Positions 21,169-28,581 of a stretch of 32,922 bases of DNA are shown one piece after another. This DNA is from JBEHWX01 sp048498995 (lineage in GTDB: Bacteria > Bacteroidota > Ignavibacteria > OLB7), in contig JBEHWX010000066.1 in assembly GCA_048498995.1 (NCBI GenBank), positions 1 to 32,922 on the forward strand. The letters are read 5' to 3'. The notes beneath the pieces are model-generated. The model made no database searches. It worked only from the letters and a program-made list of their open reading frames with translations, and had not been told where the DNA came from. How positions within the stretch are numbered: the stretch's first letter is position 1; every line of letters starts with the position of its first letter. Made by a program: the position numbers and the translations under genes.

Positions 21169-21585
21169 TCAGTGGCCGACCACGGAGGCGGCCGCCTGGG
21201 CTCCGGCGTTCGGATCGAAGGTGAACAGCGTGTTCAGCCCCATGCCGAGGAAGACCAGGGAAACGACGACCAGAACGCCGAAGATCGAGATGGCGACGAT
21301 CGGCTTGAGCTTGAAGTCGCGGATGATGTTCCAGATGCCCTGGACACCGTGATACATGCCGAGGATCAGGAACGCGGCATACAGCCCGATGAAGGCCGGG
21401 TTGGACATGCGCGATACCACCGCGTCCCAGGTATGGCCGGCATCCGGGTTATAATGGACCATGAGGAAATGCCCCACGGTCAGGATGATCAGAGCCAGAC
21501 CGGACAGACGCTGCATCAGCCAGGCAAATGCTCCGGAACCGCCGCGGCCCTTATAGCGGAAAGCACGTGTACGAGGTTCTTCCAT
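21169..21585 (-). CDS. sdhD: Succinate dehydrogenase membrane anchor, SdhD-type
   Basis: The 138-residue protein is one of two small anchors for complex II. It has three hydrophobic helices, about 20-45 (AWLMQRLSGLALIILTVGHF), 63-84 and 96-120. Candidate haem-b ligands are His39 and His79, the latter in YHGVQGIWNIIRDF, which resembles the SdhD signature of His followed by Gly and a distal Asp. The gene begins 12 bp after sdhC ends. Having two separate anchors argues against the fused five-helix cytochrome b558 typical of many Bacteroidetes. The assignment as SdhD rather than a second SdhC rests on order and the helix-2 motif. Confidence 0.88.
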   Translation of the reverse strand: MEEPRTRAFRYKGRGGSGAFAWLMQRLSGLALIILTVGHFLMVHYNPDAGHTWDAVVSRMSNPAFIGLYAAFLILGMYHGVQGIWNIIRDFKLKPIVAISIFGVLVVVSLVFLGMGLNTLFTFDPNAGAQAAASVVGH

Positions 21586-21597
21586 GGTGAAATCGGA

Positions 21598-22005
21598 TTA
21601 TTTGCCGGTGAAGAAGTGAGAAAGCATCAGGAACGCCATCACCACGGTGGCCACGCCGGCAAGGGCGTAGACGGTCCGGAGAATGCTCTTGTGGTTGCGC
21701 GCGCCGCGGCCAAGATCGACGAGGACGATGCGGAATCCGTTGAGCGAATGGTAGATGACGGGGATGAAGAGGAGCCACTCGAGCACGGCGAAGACCGGCT
21801 TGCGGAACATCACCATCTCCTGCTCGAAAGCCGCGCGACCGTGCGCGATCGACGTGAGCGCCCAGATGTGAAGAAAGAGCCACGCCGTGAGCGAAATGCC
21901 GGTCAGGCGATGGAGGATCCAGGCCCAGGAGCCCGAATGGCGCTTGTACACCATCGCGATCTTCGACCACCTACCGACCGGCTCGACTGTCTGCCGATAC
22001 GCCAT
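21598..22005 (-). CDS. sdhC: Succinate dehydrogenase cytochrome b556 subunit, SdhC-type
   Basis: The 135-residue membrane anchor carries the quinone-site signature SWAWILHRLTGI (26-37, Ser26 and Arg33) and a haem-ligand helix IYHSLNGFRIVLVD (His86). Three transmembrane helices are visible at about 29-52, 70-94 and 110-130. It is the first gene of sdhCDAB. The ATG at 22005 lies 12 bp downstream of a TATAGG box, so the mRNA leader may be very short. No Shine-Dalgarno is evident. A hairpin with a short U-rich run sits 42 bp upstream of the start. Confidence 0.92.
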   Translation of the reverse strand: MAYRQTVEPVGRWSKIAMVYKRHSGSWAWILHRLTGISLTAWLFLHIWALTSIAHGRAAFEQEMVMFRKPVFAVLEWLLFIPVIYHSLNGFRIVLVDLGRGARNHKSILRTVYALAGVATVVMAFLMLSHFFTGK

Positions 22006-22016
22006 GAGCGTTCAAT

Positions 22017-22045
22017 CCTATATGTGAGAGGGAAACCGTGGCCAA
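22017..22045 (-). promoter_or_regulatory. Candidate sdh operon promoter
   Basis: On the minus strand TTGGCC (22045-22040) and TATAGG (22022-22017) are separated by 17 bp, each matching four of six sigma-70 consensus bases. Transcription would start only about 10 nt before the sdhC ATG. Confidence 0.35.
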
Positions 22046-22046
22046 G

Positions 22047-22076
22047 CAAGAAAGCCGGGGCAGAACTGCCTCCGGC
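22047..22076 (-). terminator. Terminator or attenuator hairpin ahead of sdhC
   Basis: On the minus strand GCCGGAGGCAG pairs with TGCCCCGGC through a small loop (22076-22054), followed by TTTCTTGCTT. It could end transcription from the decayed lipoprotein gene region or attenuate a longer sdh leader starting further upstream in the AT-rich patch near 22235-22270. Confidence 0.5.
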
Positions 22077-22390
22077 CTAGGGTAACGGGTTGATCGACTC
22101 CCGGAAGTCTCCTCCGTTCGTCCGGCGTGATCCGGTCCGACCTGCCTGCCAGGATCTCCGGCGGGCGGGCTCAGTGTTGGAGGCAGTCTGATACATGAAG
22201 CGATGCAACATCAGTCGATGAAGTTACGAACCTCCCCTTTCTTTATGAAGCGCCGGTAAAGTTTTTAACGAGACGAAATGCCATTCGGAATCCCCTTCCT
22301 AGAATCTTGGCGGAATCCTAGCTCGGAATCATCCCCTCCTTTCAACGCCTGATATGAGCCGCGAATGCCCCTTGCCGGCGGCTTCCCCAT

Positions 22391-22589
22391 GGCCTTCCCG
22401 CCGTCGGCCGAGGAGCGCACGCTGAAGACGTCGCCGCACGGGCAACTACGCCGAAAGCATGCGCACGCTAAAGACGTGCGGCTACCGATACCCGCATTCC
22501 GCCAACGCCACTCGTACGGGCGGCCCCCCGTGGCCGCCCCGCCGTCGGCTACGGAGCGCACGCTGAAGACGTGCGGCTACCGATACCCG
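22391..22589. repeat. REP-like palindromic element, three copies
   Basis: The core CGCACGCTRAAGACGTGCG is a perfect 6-bp palindromic stem around CTRAAGA. It occurs at 22462-22480 and 22557-22575, each followed by GGCTACCGATACCCG-type sequence, so 33 bp agree with one mismatch. A third copy at 22416 has a disrupted right arm. Copies one and three also share 41 bp upstream and through the stem (22391-22431 versus 22532-22572, about 36 identities). No RAYT transposase lies in the window. Confidence 0.75.
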
Positions 22590-22660
22590 GCTACCGATAC
22601 CCGGATTCCGATACCCGGATTCCGATACCCGGATTCCGATACCCGGATTCCGATGTGCCC
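22577..22660. repeat. 14-bp tandem array growing from the REP-like tail
   Basis: Two copies of CTACCGATACCCGG and three of ATTCCGATACCCGG run from 22577 to 22646, followed by a decayed sixth unit. The first unit is the 3' tail of the adjacent REP-like element. On the minus strand the units read GGGTATCGG. Confidence 0.92.
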
Positions 22661-22837
22661 GCATGTCCCCCGGACCTTCGGCGCCTCGCCGGGAGCCCTT
22701 CCGCGCGCGGATCCCCTGGAGCGATTCGATCGTGTCGCAATACCACCGCTCCCCTGATCCGGCCGATTCGCCGAACAGTCCGGCTGGAGGCCACGTCGAC
22801 GCCGATATAGGGAACCATCAACGGGACGTGGTCCCCT

Positions 22838-23137
22838 TCACACGCGTGATTCCCCGGAGCGACCGACCGCGCGGCAGAATCCTCCACCCATCCCTCCCCG
22901 CCTCGCCGCAGCGCTCGCCAGCATCTCCCCATCCTCGAACGACTCGTACGTCATGCGGTAGCCGCTCGGCTCCATCACCTGCTTCGTCCTCGCGAAGAGC
23001 GAGTCCTACGGCATCCGACGGATGATCACCACCGGCTTCGGCGGCTCATCGGAACAGGCGGCAACCAGGAACGGGAGCATCAGGAAGATGGGGATCGGGG
23101 AAGGCGGTCGACGGAGGAACGTTGCAAGGGGACGCAT
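22838..23137 (-). pseudogene. Decayed lipoprotein gene with internal amber codon
   Basis: On the minus strand an ATG at 23137 opens MRPLATFLRRPPSPIPIFLM followed by LPFLVAAC, a lipoprotein signal with lipobox VAAC (Cys28), then SDEPPKPVVIIRRMP. A TAG at 23008-23006 stops it after 43 codons. The same frame then continues with protein-like sequence (DSLFARTKQVMEPSGYRMTY, ESFEDGEMLAS) before a TGA at 22840. Further down, the same frame reads ERWYCDTIESLQGIRA near 22730, and an alternate frame reads GDHVPLMVPYIGVDVASS near 22800. This suggests a gene broken by stops and frameshifts. I do not recognise the parent family. The alternatives are a genuine 43-residue lipopeptide or assembly errors. Confidence 0.45.
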
Positions 23138-23265
23138 GGTGGAGGCTCCGGATCTGACGCCCCGCGCTCGAGGATCCTCCCCCGCGGCCCCGGCGGGGCC
23201 CCGGTCGGGACACCGGTGTACGGCGGGACGAGTCAGCCCCGGCGTCGAACCCGACCATGGCGGCG

Positions 23266-23325
23266 CGAAACATCGGAACGCGAACCATCGCCGAACGAAC
23301 CGCTGGAACGCGAACCGCCCCCGCG
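23266..23325. repeat. Four degenerate 15-bp tandem units
   Basis: Units CGAAACATCGGAACG, CGAACCATCGCCGAA, CGAACCGCTGGAACG and CGAACCGCCCCCGCG are contiguous, between the glycerophosphodiesterase stop and the decayed lipoprotein gene. The first contains ACATCGG. Confidence 0.65.
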
Positions 23326-23349
23326 CGACGCAGCGGTCGGCGGGGGCGG
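23315..23349 (-). terminator. GC-rich hairpin after the glycerophosphodiesterase gene
   Basis: CCGCCCCCGC (23315-23324) pairs perfectly with 23340-23349 over a 15-nt loop. It lies 39 bp past the stop codon at 23388. No clear U-tract follows on the minus strand, so termination is only suggested. Confidence 0.4.
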
Positions 23350-23387
23350 ATGAACATGTGCGAAGAAGTCTTCCCTCGGAGAACCGC

Positions 23388-24182
23388 TCAGGCGGCGTCG
23401 CGCGCGGGAACGGCCGAAACGAGAACGTCGATCACGCGACCGGGGAAGTTCGACACCAGCGCGCGCGCTCCATACTGCGCGGCGCGGAGCGCCTCGTCCG
23501 GCGTGTTGATGGTGTAGACGCCGACCGGAAGATGATGCTCCCTAGCATCGGCCATCCGGGCGTGCGAGAGCTGATGCTTGCCGAGCACCACCGCCTTGGC
23601 GCCGACCGGGAGCGCTCGCTCCGACGGAAGGGCGCGATCCTCGGGATGGAGGATCACCGCGCAGGGAACGGCGGGATCCACCTCGCGCGCGCGCGCCAGC
23701 AGCTCGTGATCGAACGACGACATCAGGACCTGGCCGAGCACGCCGGCATCGTGGAGCGCGCCGAGCACGTCGTCGAGGAAGCGGGCTCCGTCCGGATCGT
23801 TCCCCCCCGGATGGCGCTTCAGCTCGATGTTCAAGTAGGCACGGCCGCGGAGATAGGCGAGCACGTCGCTCAGCAGCGGAATCGGCTCGCCGGCGTACTC
23901 CGAGCCCATCCAGGAGCCGGCGTCGAGCCGCGAAAGCTCCTCGTAGGTGAACGCGCTCACCTTGCCGGAGCCGTTGGTGGTGCGTCCGAGCACCGCGTCA
24001 TGGAAGACGATCAGCTTTCCGTCGGCGGTGCGCTGCACGTCGATCTCGACCATTTCGGCGCCGGCCTCGACGCCCTGGCGGATCGCGATAAGGGTATTCT
24101 CGGGCGCAACGCCGGAGTTGCCGCGATGCGCGACGACCATCGGACGGGGGCCATGGCAGAGCTGCTCTATGGGGGCTAGCAT
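23388..24182 (-). CDS. Glycerophosphodiester phosphodiesterase family protein
   Basis: The 264-residue TIM-barrel enzyme would hydrolyse glycerophosphodiesters to sn-glycerol-3-phosphate and an alcohol. The catalytic pair is His19-Arg20 in AHRGNSG, with Glu28 in APENT, metal ligands Glu46 and Asp48 in VEIDVQ, and the second catalytic His61 in VFHD. ELKRH (near 117) and SSFDHELL match the later motifs, and TINTPDEA near the end is typical. There is no signal peptide, so it is probably cytosolic. The ATG at 24182 overlaps the last 7 bp of fmt (out of frame), suggesting co-transcription; Met15 is a less likely alternative start. Confidence 0.93.
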   Translation of the reverse strand: MLAPIEQLCHGPRPMVVAHRGNSGVAPENTLIAIRQGVEAGAEMVEIDVQRTADGKLIVFHDAVLGRTTNGSGKVSAFTYEELSRLDAGSWMGSEYAGEPIPLLSDVLAYLRGRAYLNIELKRHPGGNDPDGARFLDDVLGALHDAGVLGQVLMSSFDHELLARAREVDPAVPCAVILHPEDRALPSERALPVGAKAVVLGKHQLSHARMADAREHHLPVGVYTINTPDEALRAAQYGARALVSNFPGRVIDVLVSAVPARDAA

Positions 24183-25099
24183 CCTACGCGTTCTCCTTGC
24201 TCGAAAGTGGTGCCCCGCAGAAACTCCTCGATCGACATTGCGCGCCGCCCCTCAAGCTGAATCTCGACGACTTCGAGCGCCGTGCTTCCCGTTCCTATCA
24301 ACAACGTCCCGTTTGCTGCGTGGGTCTCCCCCGGAAGTAAGCCAGAATCATGCCGGATTCTCGCGCGCAGGATCTTCAGAACCTTCCCTCCCCGCTCGGT
24401 GAACGCGCCGGGATAGGGAGAAAGTCCCCTGATGAAATCGTGAAGCCGCTCGGCCGGACGTGTCCAGTCGATGCGGCAGTCATCGCGGAAGATCTTCGGC
24501 GCTGGTGTGGCCTGGCTGTCGTCCTGGGGCAGCGGGAGTATATCACCCGCGTCGATCTTTCGCAATGTCTCGACCACCACGTCCGCCCCCACCTCCATCA
24601 TCACGTCGTGCAACTCGCCGGCGGTCATCTCCGGGCCGACCGGAATGCTCCGCTGCAGGATGATGCTCCCGGTATCGACCTTCCGCTGCAGAAAGAAACT
24701 GGTGACGCCGGTCTCACTCTCGCCGTTGATGATCGCCCAGTTGATCGGCGCGGCCCCACGGTACTTCGGCAGCAGCGAGCCATGCAGATTGAAGCTGCCC
24801 CGCGGCGGGATGGTGTAGATCGACTCCGGAAGGATCCTGAAAGCGACCACGCAGATCACCTCCGCCCCGGCGGCGCGGATCTCCTCGGCGAATGCGGGAT
24901 CCTTCAGCGACTCCGGCGTCGAGACCGCCAGCCCATGCTCCAGCGCGAACGCCTTGACCGGCGACATCGCCGTCCTGAGCCCGCGCCCCTTGGCGCGGTC
25001 CGGCGTGGAGACCACCAGCGGAACGTCGTGGCCTGCGTCGAGGATGCCACGAAGCGAGGGAACCGCGAACTCCGGGGTTCCCATGAAGATCACGCGCAT
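24176..25099 (-). CDS. fmt: Methionyl-tRNA formyltransferase
   Basis: The 307-residue enzyme formylates initiator Met-tRNA with 10-formyl-THF. It starts MRVIFMGTPEFAVPSL, the standard family N terminus, which fixes the start at 25099 rather than 21 codons upstream. FNLHGSLLPKYRGAAPINWA (103-122) contains catalytic Asn104 and His106, and GVTSFFLQRKVDTGSII supplies the conserved Asp. The C-terminal OB-like domain is present (FIRGLSPYPGAFTE onwards). Length is normal (about 310). The usual partner def is absent; miaE lies 111 bp upstream instead. Confidence 0.97.
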   Translation of the reverse strand: MRVIFMGTPEFAVPSLRGILDAGHDVPLVVSTPDRAKGRGLRTAMSPVKAFALEHGLAVSTPESLKDPAFAEEIRAAGAEVICVVAFRILPESIYTIPPRGSFNLHGSLLPKYRGAAPINWAIINGESETGVTSFFLQRKVDTGSIILQRSIPVGPEMTAGELHDVMMEVGADVVVETLRKIDAGDILPLPQDDSQATPAPKIFRDDCRIDWTRPAERLHDFIRGLSPYPGAFTERGGKVLKILRARIRHDSGLLPGETHAANGTLLIGTGSTALEVVEIQLEGRRAMSIEEFLRGTTFEQGERVGC

Positions 25100-25188
25100 G
25101 TTGATTCTCGGTCGTTGATGATGTGCGATCCGTACGCAAGCCCGACGGCAGTCCGCTCCCACCTCTCCCCTCTTATTTCATCATTCAG

Positions 25189-25214
25189 CATTCTCAATTC
25201 TCAATTCTCTTCAA
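25189..25214 (-). repeat. 26-bp dispersed repeat, copy 1
   Basis: On the minus strand this begins TTGAAGAGAATTGAGAATTG and continues GAGAATG-like to position 25189. It matches 32545-32570 (plus strand) at 25 of 26 positions. It is AT-rich in a GC-rich genome, internally repeats TTGAGAA, and contains the miaE stop codon. Confidence 0.85.
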
Positions 25215-25786
25215 CCGTGCATGGTCGGGTCGGATTCGAGCGAGAGGATGATCTCCGCCTCGCGCGTGGCCAGCTCGTCGAGACGGCGGCGCACATCCGG
25301 CTCCGGGAAATACTCTCGGGCGATGTCGAAGAAGGTGCGGTAGTGTCCCGCCTCGGAGGCGAGGAGCGAGGCATAGAACGTTTTGAGCTCATCGTCGGCG
25401 ACGTGCTTGCTCAGCAGCGAGAAGCGCTCGCAGGAGCGCGCCTCGATCAGCGCGGCCACCAGGAGCAGATCGAGCATCCGCTCCGGCTCCTGCTTGCGGA
25501 CTTCCTTGTGGAGCGCCTGCGCGTAGGCATCCCCCGGATCGCGCTCCAGCTCGTAGCCGCGCGCCACGATCACCTCGTGCACCTGCTCGAAGTGCTCCAT
25601 CTCCTCCCGAGCCAGGTCGATCATCTTCCGCACCAGGGTCACGCGCCCCGGATAGCGGTTGACCAGGGAGATGGCGTTGGTCGCGGCCTTCTTCTCGCAA
25701 TGGGCGTGGTCCAGGAGCACGCGGCGCAGATCGTTTTTGGCAACCTCGATCCAGGCGGGCTGCGAGGGAATCTTCAGGCAGAGCAT
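25211..25786 (-). CDS. miaE: tRNA-(ms2io6A)-hydroxylase
   Basis: The 191-residue ferritin-like diiron monooxygenase hydroxylates 2-methylthio-N6-isopentenyl-adenosine at tRNA position 37. Metal ligands are visible as Glu31 (DHAHCEKKAA), Glu62-x-x-His65 (EEMEHF), Glu115 (IEARSCERF) and Glu145-x-x-His148 (SEAGHYR). The opening LCLKIPSQPAWIEVA and RYPGRVTLVRKMIDLAREEM are typical of MiaE. Length fits the family (190-210). The tRNA substrate requires MiaA and MiaB, which are not in this window. Its stop codon falls inside a dispersed 26-bp repeat. No Shine-Dalgarno is seen; TAACTTCC 50 bases upstream resembles the Bacteroidota -7 element weakly. Confidence 0.95.
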   Translation of the reverse strand: MLCLKIPSQPAWIEVAKNDLRRVLLDHAHCEKKAATNAISLVNRYPGRVTLVRKMIDLAREEMEHFEQVHEVIVARGYELERDPGDAYAQALHKEVRKQEPERMLDLLLVAALIEARSCERFSLLSKHVADDELKTFYASLLASEAGHYRTFFDIAREYFPEPDVRRRLDELATREAEIILSLESDPTMHG

Positions 25787-26105
25787 GACGGATCCATTGG
25801 GAATGTGGAACGCAGAGAAGGGAAGTTAGCAAGATCGACCGATTGCCGGCCGCCGGCTCACATGGTGAAACCACGCCCATTGGTCGGCGCGGCGTTATAT
25901 TCGGTCCAATTGCGGATGCCGCGGGCCGCCCGGCGGGCGTTGTCGACTTCGAGACGATCCCCGCTCCTCGGCATCCACGGCGAATTCCCACGAGCTCGCC
26001 GCCCGCTCATGCTCTCCCGGCACGGTCCTTTCACTTTCCGGCATTCACGCAACGGCGCGGTTGTTCCGGTCGGGTGATGCGGACCGTGGCGAATCTCTTC
26101 AGACG
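25787..26105. other. Divergent intergenic region between miaE and the TSUP gene
   Basis: These 319 bp must hold promoters for both divergent genes. An AT-rich TTATATTC lies at about 25895. Short open frames exist on both strands, including one on the minus strand ending NWTEYNAAPTNGRGFTM at 25858, which I cannot support as a gene. No repeat or hairpin stands out. Confidence 0.4.
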
Positions 26106-26945
26106 ATGACTCCACTCATATTCGTGCTCGTCTCGTTCGCGATCTCGTTGACCGCGGGCGTGCTCGGCTCCCTGCTCGGCCTCGGCGGCGGCATCATCAT
26201 CATTCCCGCGCTCACGCTCCTGTTGAAGGTCGATATCCGCTTCGCGATCGGCGCGTCGATCGTCTCGGTGATCGCCACCTCGAGCGGCGCCGCGGCGGCC
26301 TACGTCCGGGAGCGAATGACGAATCTTCGCGTGGCCATGTTCCTGGAGGTCGCCACCACCACCGGCGCCATCACCGGCGCCTACGTGGCCGGCCTGCTCG
26401 ACCCGCGATGGCTCTACGTGATCTTCGGCGTCATCATGGGATACTCGGCGCTGGCGATGTTCCGCAAGCGGAAATCGACCACGAGCCCGGACGAAGGGCG
26501 CGTCACCTGGGCCGACCGGCTCCGGCTACATGGCGAGTACTACGACGAGGCGGCCGGCAAGGAGATCGCCTATCGCGTGCATCGCGCGCCGTTCGGGCTG
26601 GGACTGATGTACGTGGCCGGCGTGGTGAGCGGACTGCTCGGCATCGGTTCGGGGGCGCTGAAGGTGCCGGCGATGGATCTGGCGATGAATCTGCCGATCA
26701 AGGTCTCGACCGCCACGAGCAACTTCATGATCGGCGTCACCGCGGCGGCCAGCGCCGGGATCTACTTCATGCGCGGCGACATCAACCCGCTGATCGCCGC
26801 GCCGGTGGCGGCCGGCGTGCTCTGCGGCGCCACGCTCGGATCGCGGCTGCTCGGCAAACTGGAAAGCTCCACGGTGCGGATCATCTTCGTGGTGGTGCTC
26901 CTCTGGGTCTCGGTGCAGATGCTCGTAAAGGGAATCACTCAATGA
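26106..26945 (+). CDS. Sulfite exporter TauE/SafE (TSUP) family permease
   Basis: The 279-residue inner-membrane protein has the two-fold TSUP repeat. The first half has GSLLGLGGGIIIIPALTLL (about 20-38), and the second half has VSGLLGIGSGALKVPAMDLA. The second is followed by the conserved STATSNFMIGVTA. About eight transmembrane segments are present, with a hydrophilic central loop (RKRKSTTSPDEGR to VHRAPFG) that is cytosolic. The family transports sulfite, sulfoacetate or other small organosulfur anions; the substrate here is unknown. I start at 26106 because the first helix begins there. The stop overlaps the start of the DUF1634 gene as ATGA, so the two are coupled. Confidence 0.92.
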   Translation: MTPLIFVLVSFAISLTAGVLGSLLGLGGGIIIIPALTLLLKVDIRFAIGASIVSVIATSSGAAAAYVRERMTNLRVAMFLEVATTTGAITGAYVAGLLDPRWLYVIFGVIMGYSALAMFRKRKSTTSPDEGRVTWADRLRLHGEYYDEAAGKEIAYRVHRAPFGLGLMYVAGVVSGLLGIGSGALKVPAMDLAMNLPIKVSTATSNFMIGVTAAASAGIYFMRGDINPLIAAPVAAGVLCGATLGSRLLGKLESSTVRIIFVVVLLWVSVQMLVKGITQ

Positions 26946-27370
26946 TCACGACCTCCACTCCCCCGACCTCCGCGGCCGACGACGAGCGGGTACGCCGCGT
27001 CGAGCTGCTGATCAGCACCATCCTCCGCGCCGGCGTCGTCGCCAGCCTCGTGACCATCGTTGCCGGCATCGTCGTGAGCTTCGTCCATCATCCGGAGTAT
27101 CTCAGCTCCCACGACGACATGCTCCGGCTGGCGAGCGTGAGCGCGAGCTTCCCGCACTCGATCTCCGACGTGTTCGCCGGCATCGCCGCCGGCACCGGCG
27201 ACGGGATCATGATGCTCGGGGTGCTGATTCTGATCGCGACCCCGATCGTCCGGGTCTTCGTCTCGATCCTCACCTTCTTCTACCAGCGCGACTATCTCTT
27301 CACCCTCATCACCATGTTCGTGCTCACGATGCTGATCGTCTCCTTCTTCCTGGGCAACGTCGAGAAGTAG
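26942..27370 (+). CDS. DUF1634 family membrane protein
   Basis: The 142-residue protein matches the DUF1634 pattern: a short polar N terminus, then helices at about 26-48 (ILRAGVVASLVTIVAGIVVSF), 89-112 (GIMMLGVLILIATPIVRVFV) and 119-139. The segments LRAGVVASL and IATPIVRVFVSILTFF are typical of the family. DUF1634 genes recurrently follow TSUP permease genes, and here the two overlap by 4 bp, so it is presumably an accessory or regulatory subunit of the transporter. No biochemical role is established to my knowledge. It converges on the barrel-protein gene with 42 bp between and no visible terminator. Confidence 0.88.
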   Translation: MITTSTPPTSAADDERVRRVELLISTILRAGVVASLVTIVAGIVVSFVHHPEYLSSHDDMLRLASVSASFPHSISDVFAGIAAGTGDGIMMLGVLILIATPIVRVFVSILTFFYQRDYLFTLITMFVLTMLIVSFFLGNVEK

Positions 27371-27412
27371 TGGTCGTGGGATGATCGCGCGGCGAGCGTC
27401 AGCGGGTGCCGG

Positions 27413-28570
27413 CTACCAGACGCTCAGATACGGACGATGCACCAGCGCGAAGCCGAGCCCCGCGAAGTAGCTGCTTCCGCGGAACGCCGGGTCGTATTCC
27501 CCCGCCGAGGTGGAGCTCCAGCCGAGACGGAAACGGAGATCGATATGGGTGCCGCGGTCGAACGGAATCCTGTAGCCGACCAGCGCGCCGAGCTCCACGC
27601 CGACCCGCCCGCCGGTGCTCGGCAGCCGCGACTCAGGCGTCTGCTCCCCCGGGCTTCTGATCGATTGAAACGCCAGACCGGCAAGCGGCGTGATGGCGAG
27701 TCGTCCGTGGCGGAGCTCCCACCCGGCCAGCAGCGAGCCGAGCACGATCGGGGCATTGCCGGCCGGCCATGCCTCGCCGGCCGCCGTGAAACCGCTCGAA
27801 AGGCGCGCGGTGCCGAAGCCGAGCCCCCCGACGATCGTGACGCGGTCCAGATAGAGCTCGCCGCCCAGCGTGGCGCCGTGCAGGTAGGAGAAGCGATCGC
27901 TCACCGGCCCGAGGAATCGTCCCAGGATATAGCCGGCGCCGAAGGCGAGGCCGAAGCGCTCCTCTCGATAGGGATAGCGTAGGTAGGTGGCCGCCAGCGC
28001 GGCGAGCGGGCTCGTGGGAGCCTCCTCGATGAAACGGTCCACCTCGCGGTTCAGCTCGCTCCGAGCGCGGTACCCCTTCACCAGAAGGTGGTCGATCAGA
28101 AGATTGAGAAAGCGAAGCTCGACGCTGTCGAGCCCGGCGCGGAGGTACCGCTCCGACAGCGGCGCCAGGCCCCCACGCACCACCGTCTGCTCCATCGTCA
28201 ACAGTTCCTCACGCAGCACGCCGACGCGCGCCCGCGGGCGCAGCGGCGCCTGGGCCAGGAGCGCGCCGAGCATCGGATCGCGCGTCACCAGCGGCTCGAC
28301 CGCGTAGATCCGGGCCAGCAGCAGCTCGCGCGGCGTGATCCATCCCTCCCACTCCGGATGCGCCGCCATGGCCGACAGCAGCTCGCGCACGCCGTCGGGG
28401 TCGCGGACATCCAGACGCTGGTAGAGATAGCCGCGGGCACGGGCGCCGATCCCATCCGGCGTCGAGGGCTCGCGCAGATACTCCTCGAGCGACGTGGTAT
28501 CCGGCGGCTCGGCGGCAAGCGGCGCGGCCGCGAGAAGAAACATCAGCAGAAGAAGCCCAGCGCGCATCAC
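27413..28570 (-). CDS. Outer-membrane beta-barrel protein of unknown family with helical N-terminal domain
   Basis: I do not recognise this 385-residue protein. A signal peptide (MRAGLLLLMFLLAAAPLAA) precedes a largely helical, Leu/Arg-rich region at 30-190 (for example YLRAGLDSVELRFLNLLIDH). From about 195 to the end there are alternating glycine-rich amphipathic strands (FGLAFGAGYILGRFLG, TLGGELYLDRVTIVGGLGFG, VGVELGALVGYRI, HIDLRFRLGWSS). It closes with HRPYLSVW, an aromatic C terminus as in BAM substrates. This looks like an 8-10-strand barrel with a periplasmic helical domain. GAGGGGG precedes tandem GTG-ATG starts (28570/28567). It begins 11 bp after the second lipoprotein gene and is the last gene of the pyrE operon. 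Confidence 0.75.
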   Translation of the reverse strand: MMRAGLLLLMFLLAAAPLAAEPPDTTSLEEYLREPSTPDGIGARARGYLYQRLDVRDPDGVRELLSAMAAHPEWEGWITPRELLLARIYAVEPLVTRDPMLGALLAQAPLRPRARVGVLREELLTMEQTVVRGGLAPLSERYLRAGLDSVELRFLNLLIDHLLVKGYRARSELNREVDRFIEEAPTSPLAALAATYLRYPYREERFGLAFGAGYILGRFLGPVSDRFSYLHGATLGGELYLDRVTIVGGLGFGTARLSSGFTAAGEAWPAGNAPIVLGSLLAGWELRHGRLAITPLAGLAFQSIRSPGEQTPESRLPSTGGRVGVELGALVGYRIPFDRGTHIDLRFRLGWSSTSAGEYDPAFRGSSYFAGLGFALVHRPYLSVW

Positions 28571-28581
28571 CGAGCGCCCCC

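Larger units (their letters stand above)
22077..23387. other. Repeat-rich region without an intact gene
   Basis: These 1.3 kb carry no complete gene. In order they hold an AT-rich patch at 22235-22270 (a possible additional promoter), three REP-like copies, a 14-bp array, the remnants of a lipoprotein gene on the minus strand, a 15-bp array and a GC-rich hairpin. Open frames crossing the repeats are explained by the repeats themselves. Confidence 0.6.

Noticed and set aside
22365..22757. 130-codon plus-strand open frame across the REP-like copies
   Set aside because: Its repeated ERTLKT and RIPIPGF segments are translations of the nucleotide repeats. It has no domain and no ribosome site.
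25843..26115. Small open frames on both strands between miaE and the TSUP gene
   Set aside because: The minus-strand frame ends in plausible-looking sequence, but it has no clear start signal or family; I could not support a gene.
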